Shown: positions 11,830 through 22,210 of the stretch, one piece after another
How the letters are laid out: every line of letters begins with the position of its first letter
How positions within the stretch are numbered: the first letter of the stretch is position 1
Source: Piezodorus guildinii
Taxonomy: Eukaryota > Arthropoda > Insecta > Hemiptera > Pentatomidae
Assembly: GCA_023052935.1 (NCBI GenBank)
Contig: CM041292.1
Location: 43,298,139 to 43,362,138, forward strand
Direction: 5' to 3'
Length of the DNA stretch: 64,000 bases
Notes under the pieces: model-generated
Told to the model about the DNA's origin: nothing
Databases searched by the model: none
Seen by the model: the letters and a program-made list of their open reading frames with translations, nothing else
Made by a program: the position numbers and the translations under genes

Positions 11830-12770
11830 GTTCTTACAAAAATACTAATATCGGGATTTAAAAATGTGAGGGTGGTGGGAGGAGGTGAAAATTTAGGGTT
11901 GTAGGTATTTTTGATGCCAAATAAAAATAAATCATTTCCTATACAACAATAAAAATTCTTTGTAGGGACACCTGAATCACCAAGCGGTATAAAATATACT
12001 TTAGGATCGATTCTCATACCTACCAAATATACATAAGGAATTTTATAAAAATCGGTGAAGCCGTTTCGGAGAAGTACGACCACAAACATAGTGACACGAA
12101 GATTTTTATTTTCACTTACCTATATATGAAATGATAGTTCGAATTCCAGTTTTCAACGGATATACACGTTTTAGGGCCCCCTGAGTCGAAATAACCGAGT
12201 CCCGCAAAATGGTCTGTATGTTCGTGTGTTTGTGGTAAGTCCAGCACGAAAACGAAAATGGGTACCAAAATTAAATTTCATATTTGAGACATCTATACGC
12301 CCGAGATGTTACAGAAACTTTTTCATCAAAATCGGCTAGCCAGAAGGGCCAGTTTATACCATGCATTTTGCACCTTTTTACGATTTTCTCAAAAACGGCT
12401 CTAACGATTTCGATTAAAATTCCTATATGGATGTAAAATTTAATGGGCTTTAATATGATGTACGTTTCATTCTGATTGAAAACAGTAATATACATGTATA
12501 ATATACCGTTGGAATGCTAAAGAGTTCAGAAAAAATATCACCTTACACATGCGTGTAAAAGTTAACAAGTGTGCTGAAATACTGATAAAACAAACTGACT
12601 GTCGTAAATAATAATAGAATAGATTTTTCAATAAAACACGTGTTTTATTTGAAAATCCAATATAAATAATTCTTTAACAATTTATTTCATTTCTAAATTT
12701 GTTTAAAAATTCTAAAATTGATAAAAATAACGGAGGTAAGTGAAAGTCGTGTGTTGCGGGCACCATATTT
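11830..12770 (-). repeat. Family B interspersed repeat, copy 3 (longest)
   Basis: Reverse-oriented relative of 7665-8395. The right end reads GTAAGTGAAAGTCGTGTGTT followed by GCGGGCACC; the inner left end reads TTTTCACTTACCTATATATG. So both ends carry an inverted ACTTTCACTTACC. The outer 11830-12110 part (GAAGCCGTTTCGGAGAAGTA, GTGACACGAAGATTTTT) may be part of the element or a separate repeat. Open frames inside are spurious. Confidence 0.7.
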
Positions 12771-12829
12771 TTATATGTTAGATTACTACTTAGTTGAAAA
12801 AAGTATTTTACTTGAAATGAGGCTAAAAG

Positions 12830-13320
12830 CAATATCAAAGAGGTGATTGCGAGTAGTTAGGTGACAGGAGAGGACAAGGACGTATAGGACAGACTCCTGA
12901 AGATAAGAGCTAATGGTATGCAGGGCCGAAGGATTCACTGAAGAGAAGTTGGACGCGGGTCGATAGTTTCTCACTGGCCCTCGGCAGGAGTTTTATTTGT
13001 CCCCAGGGGGAGTTCCCACGCCAGTTACCGCGCCTCTTCCTAGTGCGCATCAGCTATGTCTTCTGCCACCGCCGCAATAATAAGCCGCAGGACAAAAAAC
13101 ATTCGTTGCAATTAAGGACGAGATTATCTCGATGGTACTAGACTCTAGATGCGGTCGGCTGAGCCTCGAGGAGAATACACAACTCGATATAAAGGATGGC
13201 TCACATATCGATGTGGATAATCGATTGTGAGTCGCCTGAGGCATGAAGAATTTTGCAGGATTCAGCAGTTTATGGTCAATAATGGATGCACGGTGAACCT
13301 TTTTGGGATGCAATACCAAC
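12830..13320. other. Complex non-repetitive island, no gene recognised
   Basis: Less AT-rich than its flanks, with several CG-containing words and paired ATCGAT/TCGATATA sites. The minus strand is open for about 90 codons (13050-13319) without a recognisable domain or splice sites. Candidate regulatory DNA in the dys intron. Confidence 0.25.
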
Positions 13321-14577
13321 CGAACACTATACTTTTTTATTTTTTCGATTGTGTTACATAGTTTTTATTTATCTTTTTAAATATTTGTAAATAGCATTTT
13401 AAAAAAGAGAAAAGATTCTATAGGAACAAGTAGAGGCCTTAGAATTACCTTTATGTTTTTACACCAAACTTCGCAAATGACTCGTCACAGTAGGATGGAG
13501 AATCTGAATGCAGCAAAATAAATATTTGCGGAAAAAGTATTCTGAATTAAATACCAACATACTCCATAGTCTTTAAATTGAATATATAAAATTAACAAAA
13601 AAACTCATTCACTGAAAAAAAATCTACCCGGAGAAAACTAGTGAGTTATACAAACATAGTTTTCTAATTATTTCAGAAGTGAATTTTATAAAGATATAAA
13701 GGATTTTAAAATAAGAATGAAAAAACAATTTTTGCATATTATTCAATACTATTCTAAAAATATAAGTTTAAAATTGTGTTCTTAATTTTTTTTTAATTTC
13801 GGGTTATTGTTTTAAACCTGCTAATGATTTTTAAATTATTTAGATCTCAAAAATCACCACAATGAATTTTCATCGAATAGTCTGAAACCACCCCTAACAT
13901 TTATGATAGCCAATAGAAAGGTCCCTCGCAATTTTCAAATTGTAAATGGCAAATTCCATTACGCTGAAAGCACATACAGTGAATCTTTTATGATATATTT
14001 TATATAATGTTGTATGTTGAATGTAATTGTTTAGTTTTGAAATAAAATGGAACTACACTTTGATAAGAGTATTGCTGAAAAGCCAAAATCAATTAAGGAA
14101 ATTCCATACTAATTTTTAGATAATAATTTTAGAGTACTTATATTAAAGCAAGATAATTCCTACGCGATTAAGGAAAATATGGTATGTTTAAGGTGTATCA
14201 TGGGACTTTAGAAACGACTTATGTGAATATATTGAATGTTGTACATTTTCTCGAAAATTGGGTGGTACTTTTTCGCGAAAAAATTGTTGGTTCATTTGAT
14301 GAAATCAATAGCTAATTAAATTTATCCATGACATTAAACAAAAAAATAATAATAAAAATAAATTGGTAAAAGAGACTTTTGGTACTAAGTCAAATATTTG
14401 TGTCAGAAAAAGGTCGGCTAGTTTTTTTTTTTTTGTTTTGTTTTTTTAATAGGGCTTTAGCTAGGCGCCATTAGCCAAAATTTAAAATAATATTTTATAA
14501 TTATCATTATTAGTTACAATAAAAATAATTCGAAATTATGATTTGATTCTATGATTATTGATAATAAGCTTTGTTTT

Positions 14578-15117
14578 ATAATTTAATATCTGCAGAGTTT
14601 ATAAAGTGGCCTAACGCTTCAAGCACAAGGTTGGGATTAGTTAGTATGTCGATATACGATAGATTATTTTTATTTAATGTGCTTTCAATTTTATTCATAA
14701 AAAAGTAGCGTTCGGCAGAACATGTAATGCATGACATTGCTGTATGTTTCGGGTCGTCCTTAACTTCGCACAATTCACAATATACATTATCTTTTCTATT
14801 AATCACACCTGAGATCGCATGATTAATTCTTATCCTACTCATTGCTCTTATCCATGATCTAGGCGCATTACTGTTACCGAATCATGGTCCCATTAACACA
14901 ACCGGGAAATGAGATTTATAAAACACTCCCTTTTCTTCGTTTTCATAAATTCCCTGCCAGTCCATCTTCATGGAAACTTTCAAATCTTCATAAAGATCTG
15001 AAAACGTTACTCGAGATCTATCCACCTGCCCTTTTGTCGCTTCCTTGGCAAAACCATCCACTAAGATATTGCCTTTAATGCCTGCGTGTCCCTTAATCCA
15101 GGCAACTTGAACAGTTT
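14578..15117 (-). pseudogene. LINE ORF2 C-terminus with RNase H domain and Cys/His tail, decayed
   Basis: Minus-strand translation starts VQVAWIKGHAGIKGNILVDG, then FAKEATKG, the end of a LINE RNase H domain with its conserved GH and D. It continues through MDWQGIYENEEKG, a stop, and RIRINHAISG to CELCEVKDDPKHTAMSC. This is the CxxC-H-C motif that closes RNase H-bearing LINE proteins. The frame is nearly intact (one TGA at about 14885), so this copy is younger than the one at 9190. It is a 5'-truncated insertion whose reverse transcriptase is absent. Likely I- or R1-like. Confidence 0.8.
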
Positions 15118-15389
15118 TACTTTTTTTTTAAGTAAGAAAACTTTTTCTAAAATTGCAATTTTAAATATAATATTTTGGAGTTAAAATTTAGATTTTCAAG
15201 TTTATTTAAGGCACTTAATACTTAGAAGAATTTTATTTATATCAGTAGGACTGTAAACGAGGTCAGCTAGTTCATTCCACCTCTTTGCCTCTAATATGTA
15301 GAGACATAGACTTATAAATATTCGAAAGAGGTGAATATATTCTATGAAATTATTAACCAGCCCCCTTGCTCATCTTACATGTGCCGATT

Positions 15390-15600
15390 TCGAAGAACGG
15401 TACCCGGCCAACCTCGAGTATACTTTCTCATAGGATCATATTTGTTCAGGGGGTCTGGAGTGGATGACTCCACGGAAGCTCCTTCATCAAGTGGGACCCG
15501 GATTCCAGGCAATAGACCTGGAATCAAACCCTTCCTTCATTGCGCAACTTTAGAGCCATCCTCTTCTGATGGACGTACGAGTGCTCTTCGAACAAACTAA
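15390..15600 (-). mobile_element. Probable tRNA-derived SINE (third type)
   Basis: On the minus strand, a TGGCTCTAAAGTTGC block is followed by the B-box-like GGTTTGATTCCAGGTC and a short ATTCCAGG/CCTGGAAT stem. The plus-strand open frame across 15331-15600 is antisense to this. Only one copy is seen, so the call is modest. Confidence 0.4.
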
Positions 15601-16009
15601 ATAATTTATTCAAACCTGGTGAATTATATCCTTCAGTAGTCATCTATGTCTCAGCCCACTAGAATATAATTGCTTGATAATTATAGCCGTAGTTAATGAT
15701 AATGATTGTTGATTCCAGATTAAGTTACTACAGGGCTACTTGAGCACATTTATTGGAATATCTTGTGATCAGTAATTTTATTATGAATATTTGAAAGAAA
15801 ATTTTATCACATGAAAAGCTGATTTATTGGGAAAACTAATAGACCACTGTGCATAGAATTTTATTTTATCCTAAACAAACAAGTTCTGGACTTTGGCAGG
15901 TTAATAATTTATTATGTTTGTTTATTCATTTAACGTAACTTTGTGCTACTTCGGCTAATCGGAAGATGCTACATTTTGCCTATACGTTAAATTAGAATAG
16001 GAATCTTTA

Positions 16010-16190
16010 ATGAGACCCTGATATCGCAGAGGCGCGTAAACCCCATTAGATGTCCCCTCGGTAGGACGGCATAAACATGGGTAACTCCTTTTACAATTCT
16101 AGTCCCATATTCCGGGTTTCGAACTTGCGATCATAGTCATAGAAGGCTGTTATGCCAGCCACTAGACCAAAGGTGACTCCATTATTTATT
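16010..16190 (-). mobile_element. tRNA-derived SINE, family S2, copy 1
   Basis: Reverse-oriented. It reads GGTCTAGTGGCTGGCATAAC (A-box), then GCAAGTTCGAAACCC (B-box), then a tail with GCCGTCCTACCGAGGGGAC and GATTCCTATTCTAAT. The same tail occurs at 21028 and 19330. Not a functional tRNA. Confidence 0.7.
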
Positions 16191-16461
16191 TCAGCTGTGG
16201 AGCAATCCTGAGTAATGAGACCCCTTAGGGGCTTACCCAACCATCAGTAAAGTGGGTATCCAATATTTGGAGAAAACCTACTACAAGAGCGTGATTTCGA
16301 CCTAACCAAAACCTTGCGTGTGCGTTTGTATTAGAAGAGTAAGAGTATTAATGAAGCCGAGAAACTTCATGGATTATAAAGGCAGTGTTTTTATTTTTTC
16401 ATAAAAACAAACCAGTTAGTTCTCCCCTCCCTAAACACTCATGTAGGTATGACTGTGTTTA

Positions 16462-16535
16462 TTTATGTTCATTTACTGTTTAATTTATATTCACTTTACT
16501 TATGGTTTACTTTTTTTTTTTTTTTACACACACTC

Positions 16536-16576
<41 letters not shown>

Positions 16577-16912
16577 ATATAAGGTGTAGATTCTTTTCAA
16601 TTTTATTTATATATATATATATATATATATTAATAGTTGTTTTATACTTTTATGTAATAATCAAATTTTCCATATGTTGAGCCCTGAAGCTTTATTGATA
16701 ATCAGAAAACTAAAGCTTTATTTATCATTACTCAAATAAAAATGTATTTCGTCGTTATCTTCCAAACAACAGGGAATATGATAACAAAAATGAAAAGGTA
16801 CGTATGTTTATTAAGCTGAAGAGTATAGGCATCCCCTTATGTTCATTTACTGTTTAATTTATATTCACTTTACTTATGGTTTACCTTTTTTTTCTCACAC
16901 ACTCGTTTATAT
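16462..16912 (+). repeat. Local duplication around (TA)n
   Basis: The segment TTATGTTCATTTACTGTTTA and what follows, up to the CACACTCGT before (TA)n, occurs at 16462-16540 and again at 16838-16912. An adjoining block, GGGAATATGATAACAAAAAT with what follows to TTAAGCTGAAG, at 16772-16830 recurs at 18054-18105. The unit order suggests duplication with later TA expansion. Confidence 0.7.
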
Positions 16913-17499
16913 ATATGTAATGTTGTTTTATACTTTTATGTAATTTAACTTTACCTCTTTTTTTTTTTTTTTTTTTTTTTTTAATATTTTATGAATGTGG
17001 TTTCATAGCATTATTACTTTTATTTATGTTAGTAAAAATTGTAATAAATCCAATTAAATTGTTCTGAAAACAGATACTCGGAGCTTAAGTGTAAATAGAG
17101 GAATATTGTGATTGCATATAGCATTAGATATATTAAAGACAAAACTAAGATTAAAAAAAAATCTATAAAAAATATCAATATTAAGCAGCCTTGAAAATCT
17201 TTTTCATTTCTTTTAAGTTATGTACTTGTTTCAAACCTTTTATGTAACTTGATAAAACAAAGAAGATTTCAAACGCTGTCCTAATAAACTTATATTTGTC
17301 TAGTAAAGTGAACATTTAAGGGATAATTAAAGTAGCCAAAACAAGTCTTAATGTCTAGAATATAGAACGACGGTGGCTTTTATCATATGTTAATACCTAA
17401 TGTTTTTAATATAGAAGAATATAAAAAATTTTATACTAGTATTATAGTATTATATATATTACTATAGTATTAGGCTTAATACGTCCAATCTGTGGGTTA

Positions 17500-17830
17500 A
17501 ATGTTCTTTACAACAAGCTCACCGAAAACAATGAACTCGTAATTCGTTTTTTCCCTAAAGCTCGCAATGGAAAACGGGATATCCTTCTCGTTAGCGGAAG
17601 ACGTAGAGAGACGGCCGCTGGAACGGATGAAGACGTTGGCAACAAGTGGACGCAGTCTGTCAAGGACTTTATGTGGGGGCGTGGGTAGGAATCGTAGTGC
17701 AGCTCTTAGTGTAAGTACTTTCCGGAATTATCATAGTTGTCTTCTAGGCTAGGATAAAATCTGAAGGATGGTGATGTAGGAGTCGAGGTGTTGTTGGGAA
17801 TGTGGAAATTGGAAAGGGTTCTAAAAATAC
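17500..17830. other. Complex island with a 61-codon open frame and a donor-like site
   Basis: The plus strand is open from 17567 to 17752 (MENGISFSLAEDVERRP..) and crosses a strong donor-like AGTGTAAGTAC at about 17708. No acceptor, domain or partner exon was recognised, so it is probably non-coding. Confidence 0.2.
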
Positions 17831-18024
17831 ATATTCGCACGATGGATCATGCTAAAGATCAAGTTTATACATAATGTCTATCATAATATATAAAAAATAT
17901 CGATATCAGGTTTCGATTTCCGCAAACTTTTATGTCTTCCTATATAATCATCATAAACGTCTTGTTAACAACATGATTTCCTGCAAGGTGTGAATGAACA
18001 TCCAATCTCCACATTATAAAGATA

Positions 18025-18115
18025 ATCACATTTTCCATATCTTCCAAAAAATGGGGAATATGATAACAAAAATGAAAAGATAAGTATGTTTATTAAGCTG
18101 AAGGGGATGCCGATA
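18025..18115 (+). repeat. Partial copy of the 16660-16835 segment
   Basis: ATCACATTTTCCATATCTTC followed by GGGAATATGATAACAAAAAT and TATGTTTATTAAGCTGAAG matches blocks at 16666 and 16757-16830, with the (TAAA)-rich middle of that copy missing. Confidence 0.65.
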
Positions 18116-18267
18116 ATTACTGAATAATCCTGTCAGAGAAAAAAAGTATGAAAATTATTTTATTATTTTTTTTTTTACATTGACTTCTAGAGAAATAATA
18201 GTTCTGCCATCCTCTTAGGCAGTTAGAATTGCAGCTTTAAGAAGTCATTCATTCCATATGTACAGAG

Positions 18268-18268
<1 letters not shown>

Positions 18269-18342
<74 letters not shown>
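18269..18342. repeat. (TA)n microsatellite
   Basis: About 37 uninterrupted TA units, just left of the piggyBac MITE at 18368. Confidence 0.97.
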
Positions 18343-18345
<3 letters not shown>

Positions 18346-18367
18346 AAAAAATACAATGAAGAATTAA

Positions 18368-18898
18368 CTCTTTTAGTACCGGACGAAAACGAGTGCTTAT
18401 GTGAACTGATGAAGTTTTACAAATATTTAACGATTTGGAAAAAAAGGCTTATAAAAACCAAACTAAAAGTAATATTTACATGCTTAAAAATGGAGAATAA
18501 AGCAATGATAATGATTCTCCCATATTAATTGAAAAGAATACGAATAACAAAATTATAAATAATATAAAAATTGAGTGCTATCTATCATAAATAGTTCGAA
18601 TATAGACTTTGGACTAATTTCGAGTGTCCATCTTATTCCTCCAGCGTAAACAGAGTCTTAGCACACTCCGGAACAGAATGTGTAAAATGTTAGACCCAAA
18701 CCGGATTCCGAATTGTTTGTCAATGAAATTTGATCATTTTCAATCAAATTAAGCAATTAAATTATGAAATTTATTTCTAGATAGTGTTCTCGCAACGCGA
18801 AGATCAAGAGCGCTATTAGATGCAAGACGATATATCGTCGTTGGCACTTTTGGCAAGAGTAGCAAACGACGATTTATCGTAGCCCGACACTAAAGGGT
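18368..18898 (+). mobile_element. Non-autonomous piggyBac MITE, copy 1
   Basis: The left flank is TTAA and the end is CTCTTTTAGTACCGGACGA. The right end is CCCGACACTAAAGGG followed by TTTAA, a TTAA footprint with one inserted T. A subterminal hairpin pairs ATCGTCGTTGGC with GCAAACGACGAT around a CACTTTTGGCAAGAG loop. The interior matches 47261-47773 (for example GGAATAACAAAATTATAA and CACTCCGG). No transposase is encoded. TTAA flanks plus CCC..GGG ends are diagnostic of piggyBac. Confidence 0.88.
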
Positions 18899-19319
18899 TT
18901 AATAAAACTAAAAATAACATAGGCTTTGGCTCATACCTACTAAAAAGTTTTACATACTGCCCCTGGGAACTCCGAATCAACCAATGACCGCAACTAGTAG
19001 ATGTAGAGGTAATGGCAAGAGATCCCAGAGCCTCTCAGTCAGCCGCATCACTGATACTCTGTTTGTTATTGGATAGCTAATTAGTTTTTTAGGGGAACAC
19101 CTATTATTTGCAAGATGGCTTGAAAAAAACAAAAAAGGCTCAGGTGTGGAACGACCAAATTTAACAAATAAACAAATAAAGTTTATTAAAACTGGATATT
19201 TTAAGTTGTAATATCCTTCAATCTTTAAATAAATAAGCCCACAATAACCTCATTTACAACACATAATAACATGCTTTGGGTGACAGATTCTCATAGGAAG
19301 TGTAATAATAAAAAACCTT

Positions 19320-19500
19320 GGAGTGCAGTAGGCTATATAAAAGATCAAAATCGCAGGTTCAAACCCTATAGAGGGTCCTAAGACTTTTTAAAGGCAATAA
19401 AAATTTCTTGGACATGCCGTTCTTAGGAGGGGACTTATAACTGTTGTTCCGAGTCTATTCGTTGTAAAGCACTCATTTAAGATCCCTATTATAATTAAAC
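19320..19500 (+). mobile_element. tRNA-derived SINE, family S2, copy 2 (5' decayed)
   Basis: The B-box GCAGGTTCAAACCC is followed by the shared tail GCCGTTCTTAGGAGGGGAC and TTAAGATCCCTATTATAAT. The A-box region is not clear. Confidence 0.6.
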
Positions 19501-20148
19501 CTGGAACGAAAAAATTAGGAATCCCACTGTCGCATTTTGCGATGAGTAGCTGTAGTTTACAGTGATATTAAATTAATAAATAAATAATAATAATTTGATG
19601 ATAAGTAATAAAGCTGAGAATTGCTAGATTACTAATCCAACCGCTTCAACTAAGAATAATCTGCAGATATTTTGTACAGTTTCAAGTTCCAAACTAGAAA
19701 GTTCTCAGTGATTCATCTCTTCTTCAGCTTCATTCCATTTCTACCAAACTGTTGTCTCAAACTTCTAGAGTAGTGCAAAAACATGCTTTCTTTTGTACTC
19801 ACATTGTCCACCTTGCGCATAGGTTTAATATTGGCTGTATCTTAGAAGTGCATAGGATGCAACTATCGAAAGAGCCAATTTAAATAGAACCCTATCCCCT
19901 GAGATGAGAGATACAGCAGGGACCGTATATAGTAAATAAACAGGGTTGGAGACAATTAATTATATAAATAAGCACTAGAGCGCAGTAGCTAGACTGTAGC
20001 CGATCATATCTGCCGGCTAAACATGCTAATGAAAGAAGGCAGCCTCTCATATCGCTCCATCTTTCCCAGAACTCTGCCCCACACCGCGGTACCCCACATA
20101 CCTCCCTCTTAGTACGCTTATTTACCCATATATGCATACAAATAAATA

Positions 20149-20151
<3 letters not shown>

Positions 20152-20201
<50 letters not shown>
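20152..20201. repeat. (TA)n microsatellite
   Basis: About 25 TA units. The 300 bp before it (19860-20110) is a less AT-rich island with no recognised gene. Confidence 0.95.
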
Positions 20202-20206
<5 letters not shown>

Positions 20207-20373
20207 TTTTTATTTTTTATAAGCATAGATGACCAATTTATATTAAGAATAACCGAACAATACCCAAAATGTTGGAATTTCACTTTTTAACAAAAAAAGA
20301 TAAATGAGTATAGCAAAATGGTATCTTGCCTAAAATTTTTACGAAAATGAAATCTTATGTACATTTATTATAA

Positions 20374-21010
20374 GTTGTAATCGACCAGAAAAAAAAAAAA
20401 AAAAGAAATTGGTCCCTCTCAAAATTTGAGGGCTTACGTTTTAAGTTACGCAGAACCCCAACAACGAATGAAAATCCGTTTGTCTGCCGTCCGTGTGGTT
20501 TTTCTCCGAAACTTGTTAATTTTTTAAAATTAATTTTAATCTTTTAAACATTTTTTTTTTAATTTGGCACAAAAATACCAGGGCATTCAACTATGATCCT
20601 ACCTGCTAGATGTTGATATTAGCCGATTAGTTTTAAAATGGCGGCGGTTAGTTTTAAAAATTGAATCAATTCAATAACTTAGTTATTTTTGAAGGTAGAG
20701 AAAAAAAAGTTTAAACAAGAAACAACGAATAGTTTAAAAAAAATATGATTTATATATTCAAGTCAGAAATCGAATAGAAGTAATTCTCCCAAAACTCGGT
20801 TATTATTATTAAAAGATTTTCGAGATCAAGACACAGCGATAAACAAAGAGAAAAAAACAAAAAAAAAACTAACCTTATATGATCAAGAAATGTGATTCTC
20901 TGGTATCTCAGTTATTATTGATGGTAAATGAAGCAATATAACAATGTTCTTGAAATTGTTTTTGAATGAAAATAGAAAGGAATGGAAAATAAGCAGTAAA
21001 TAAGTCTAGT
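20374..21010 (+). repeat. Family A interspersed repeat, copy 2
   Basis: TTGTAATCGACCAGAAA, GTTTGTCTGCCGTCCG and TTTTAAAATGGCGGC appear in the family order. They are followed by modules carrying CAGTTATTTTTGAAGGTAGAG and TCAGTTATTATTGATGGTAA. It is interrupted on the right by an S2 SINE. Confidence 0.75.
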
Positions 21011-21027
21011 ATAAAAAATCACTTGTA

Positions 21028-21215
21028 GCTGGGTGGCTAGCGTAACAGCCTCCCATGCCAAAGGTCACGGGTTCAAACCCGCAGGTGTTCCTAGGATTTT
21101 TTAATGGGAGTAAAAAATCCTTAGTTACGCCGTCCTTCGTAGGGGACGTTAAAAGGAGGTCCCGAGCCTGTGCGATGTCAGGTACTCGTTAAAGATCCCT
21201 ATCCTAATAAAACTT
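21028..21215 (+). mobile_element. tRNA-derived SINE, family S2, copy 3 (best preserved)
   Basis: A-box GTAGCTGGGTGGCTAGCGTA and B-box GGTCACGGGTTCAAACCC are spaced like a tRNA. The tail is CGCCGTCCTTCGTAGGGGAC, CGATGTCAGGTACTCG and AAGATCCCTATCCTAAT. Inserted between two family A copies. Confidence 0.8.
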
Positions 21216-21224
21216 ATTATTATT

Positions 21225-21575
21225 TAAATAATGAACCTTTGTAATAGATAACAAAAAAAAAAAAAAAAAAATTACCTCCTCTCAAAATTGGGAATACGTT
21301 TACCCGAATAATGAATACAAATCTCCGTTTATGCGAACGAATAAATACCTAAATTTTCAATAAAACGAAAAAAGAATCATTGAATTCCGTTAAAAAATTT
21401 CAGTGATAAAGCGTTTTGATGTTAACACTGGTGATAGACAATTGTATGCCATTTTCCTTTGAATTATTTATTGCTTTTCGTATTGGATAAATGTCCATAA
21501 ATATCTTTATAAACAGTTATCCCATAATATAGTTATTTGGAAATAATAAACCATTGTGTTATAATTTGCAGCGTT
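21225..21575 (+). repeat. Family A interspersed repeat, copy 3 (short)
   Basis: It has the start AATAATGAACCTTTGTAAT and the end TAGTTATTTGGAAATAATAA followed by ACCATTGTG, but lacks the middle ATGGCGGC block. It is a deletion derivative. Confidence 0.75.
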
Positions 21576-21889
21576 GTTTTTCAATTCGTTTCGAACTGCA
21601 GTGGACGACGTTATTTCAACCGCTTGCAATATTAATTTTGTTTATTAATAAAATAAAAAGAACTAAACTATATCCATACTAGTGCAATATTTACTTTCGG
21701 CTTGTAGTCTTTAGAATTTTCATTCAAGGAATCATTACAATCTTGCTCATGGCGAGGAGTAAACTTTCTGAAACCTCAGTGCTTCTATCTCCTTTCTTTG
21801 TAGATATAGGTAGCTATAAGAGTCTAAAGTAGGTTCTATTTCTAGGTAACATTTTGCTGGCTCTGTATCAACCTTAGCTAGATTTTAAT

Positions 21890-22210
21890 TAAATCTTATT
21901 CTCAATCTCCGGCCGAGACGTGGCGTACACTTAAAGTTAACCGCTAAATGTATAATTTTAGATCCACTTCGTGACTTCTACAGGACTGCTGGGCTAGTGG
22001 ATACTCTTCGGGCTGGTCTACTTCGGGCTGGTAACCTATGGGCGATGCCGCCCGGAAAGTGGGTTAATCTTCTTAATGGGTCTTCCTTGACGAGGTAATT
22101 ACGAGTTGTTGAGATGTATGAGACCCACCATTAGTTGTATGAGCAGGCTAAGTGTTTTATAATTAAGCCGTTACCGGCTCGGCAAACACTAGCACTCTCC
22201 AATTACATGT
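21890..22210. other. Complex island, no gene recognised
   Basis: Balanced composition, with a short direct repeat CTTCGGGCTGGT (22006 and 22022). No long open frame. Confidence 0.2.

Noticed and set aside
19892..20137. 81-codon minus-strand frame with many Cys residues
   Set aside because: The Cys spacing fits no zinc finger or secreted-peptide pattern, and the frame ends next to a (TA)n array. Probably chance.
21028..21100. Possible genuine tRNA gene
   Set aside because: A and B boxes are present, but no clean acceptor and anticodon arms can be drawn, and the body is shared with other SINE copies.
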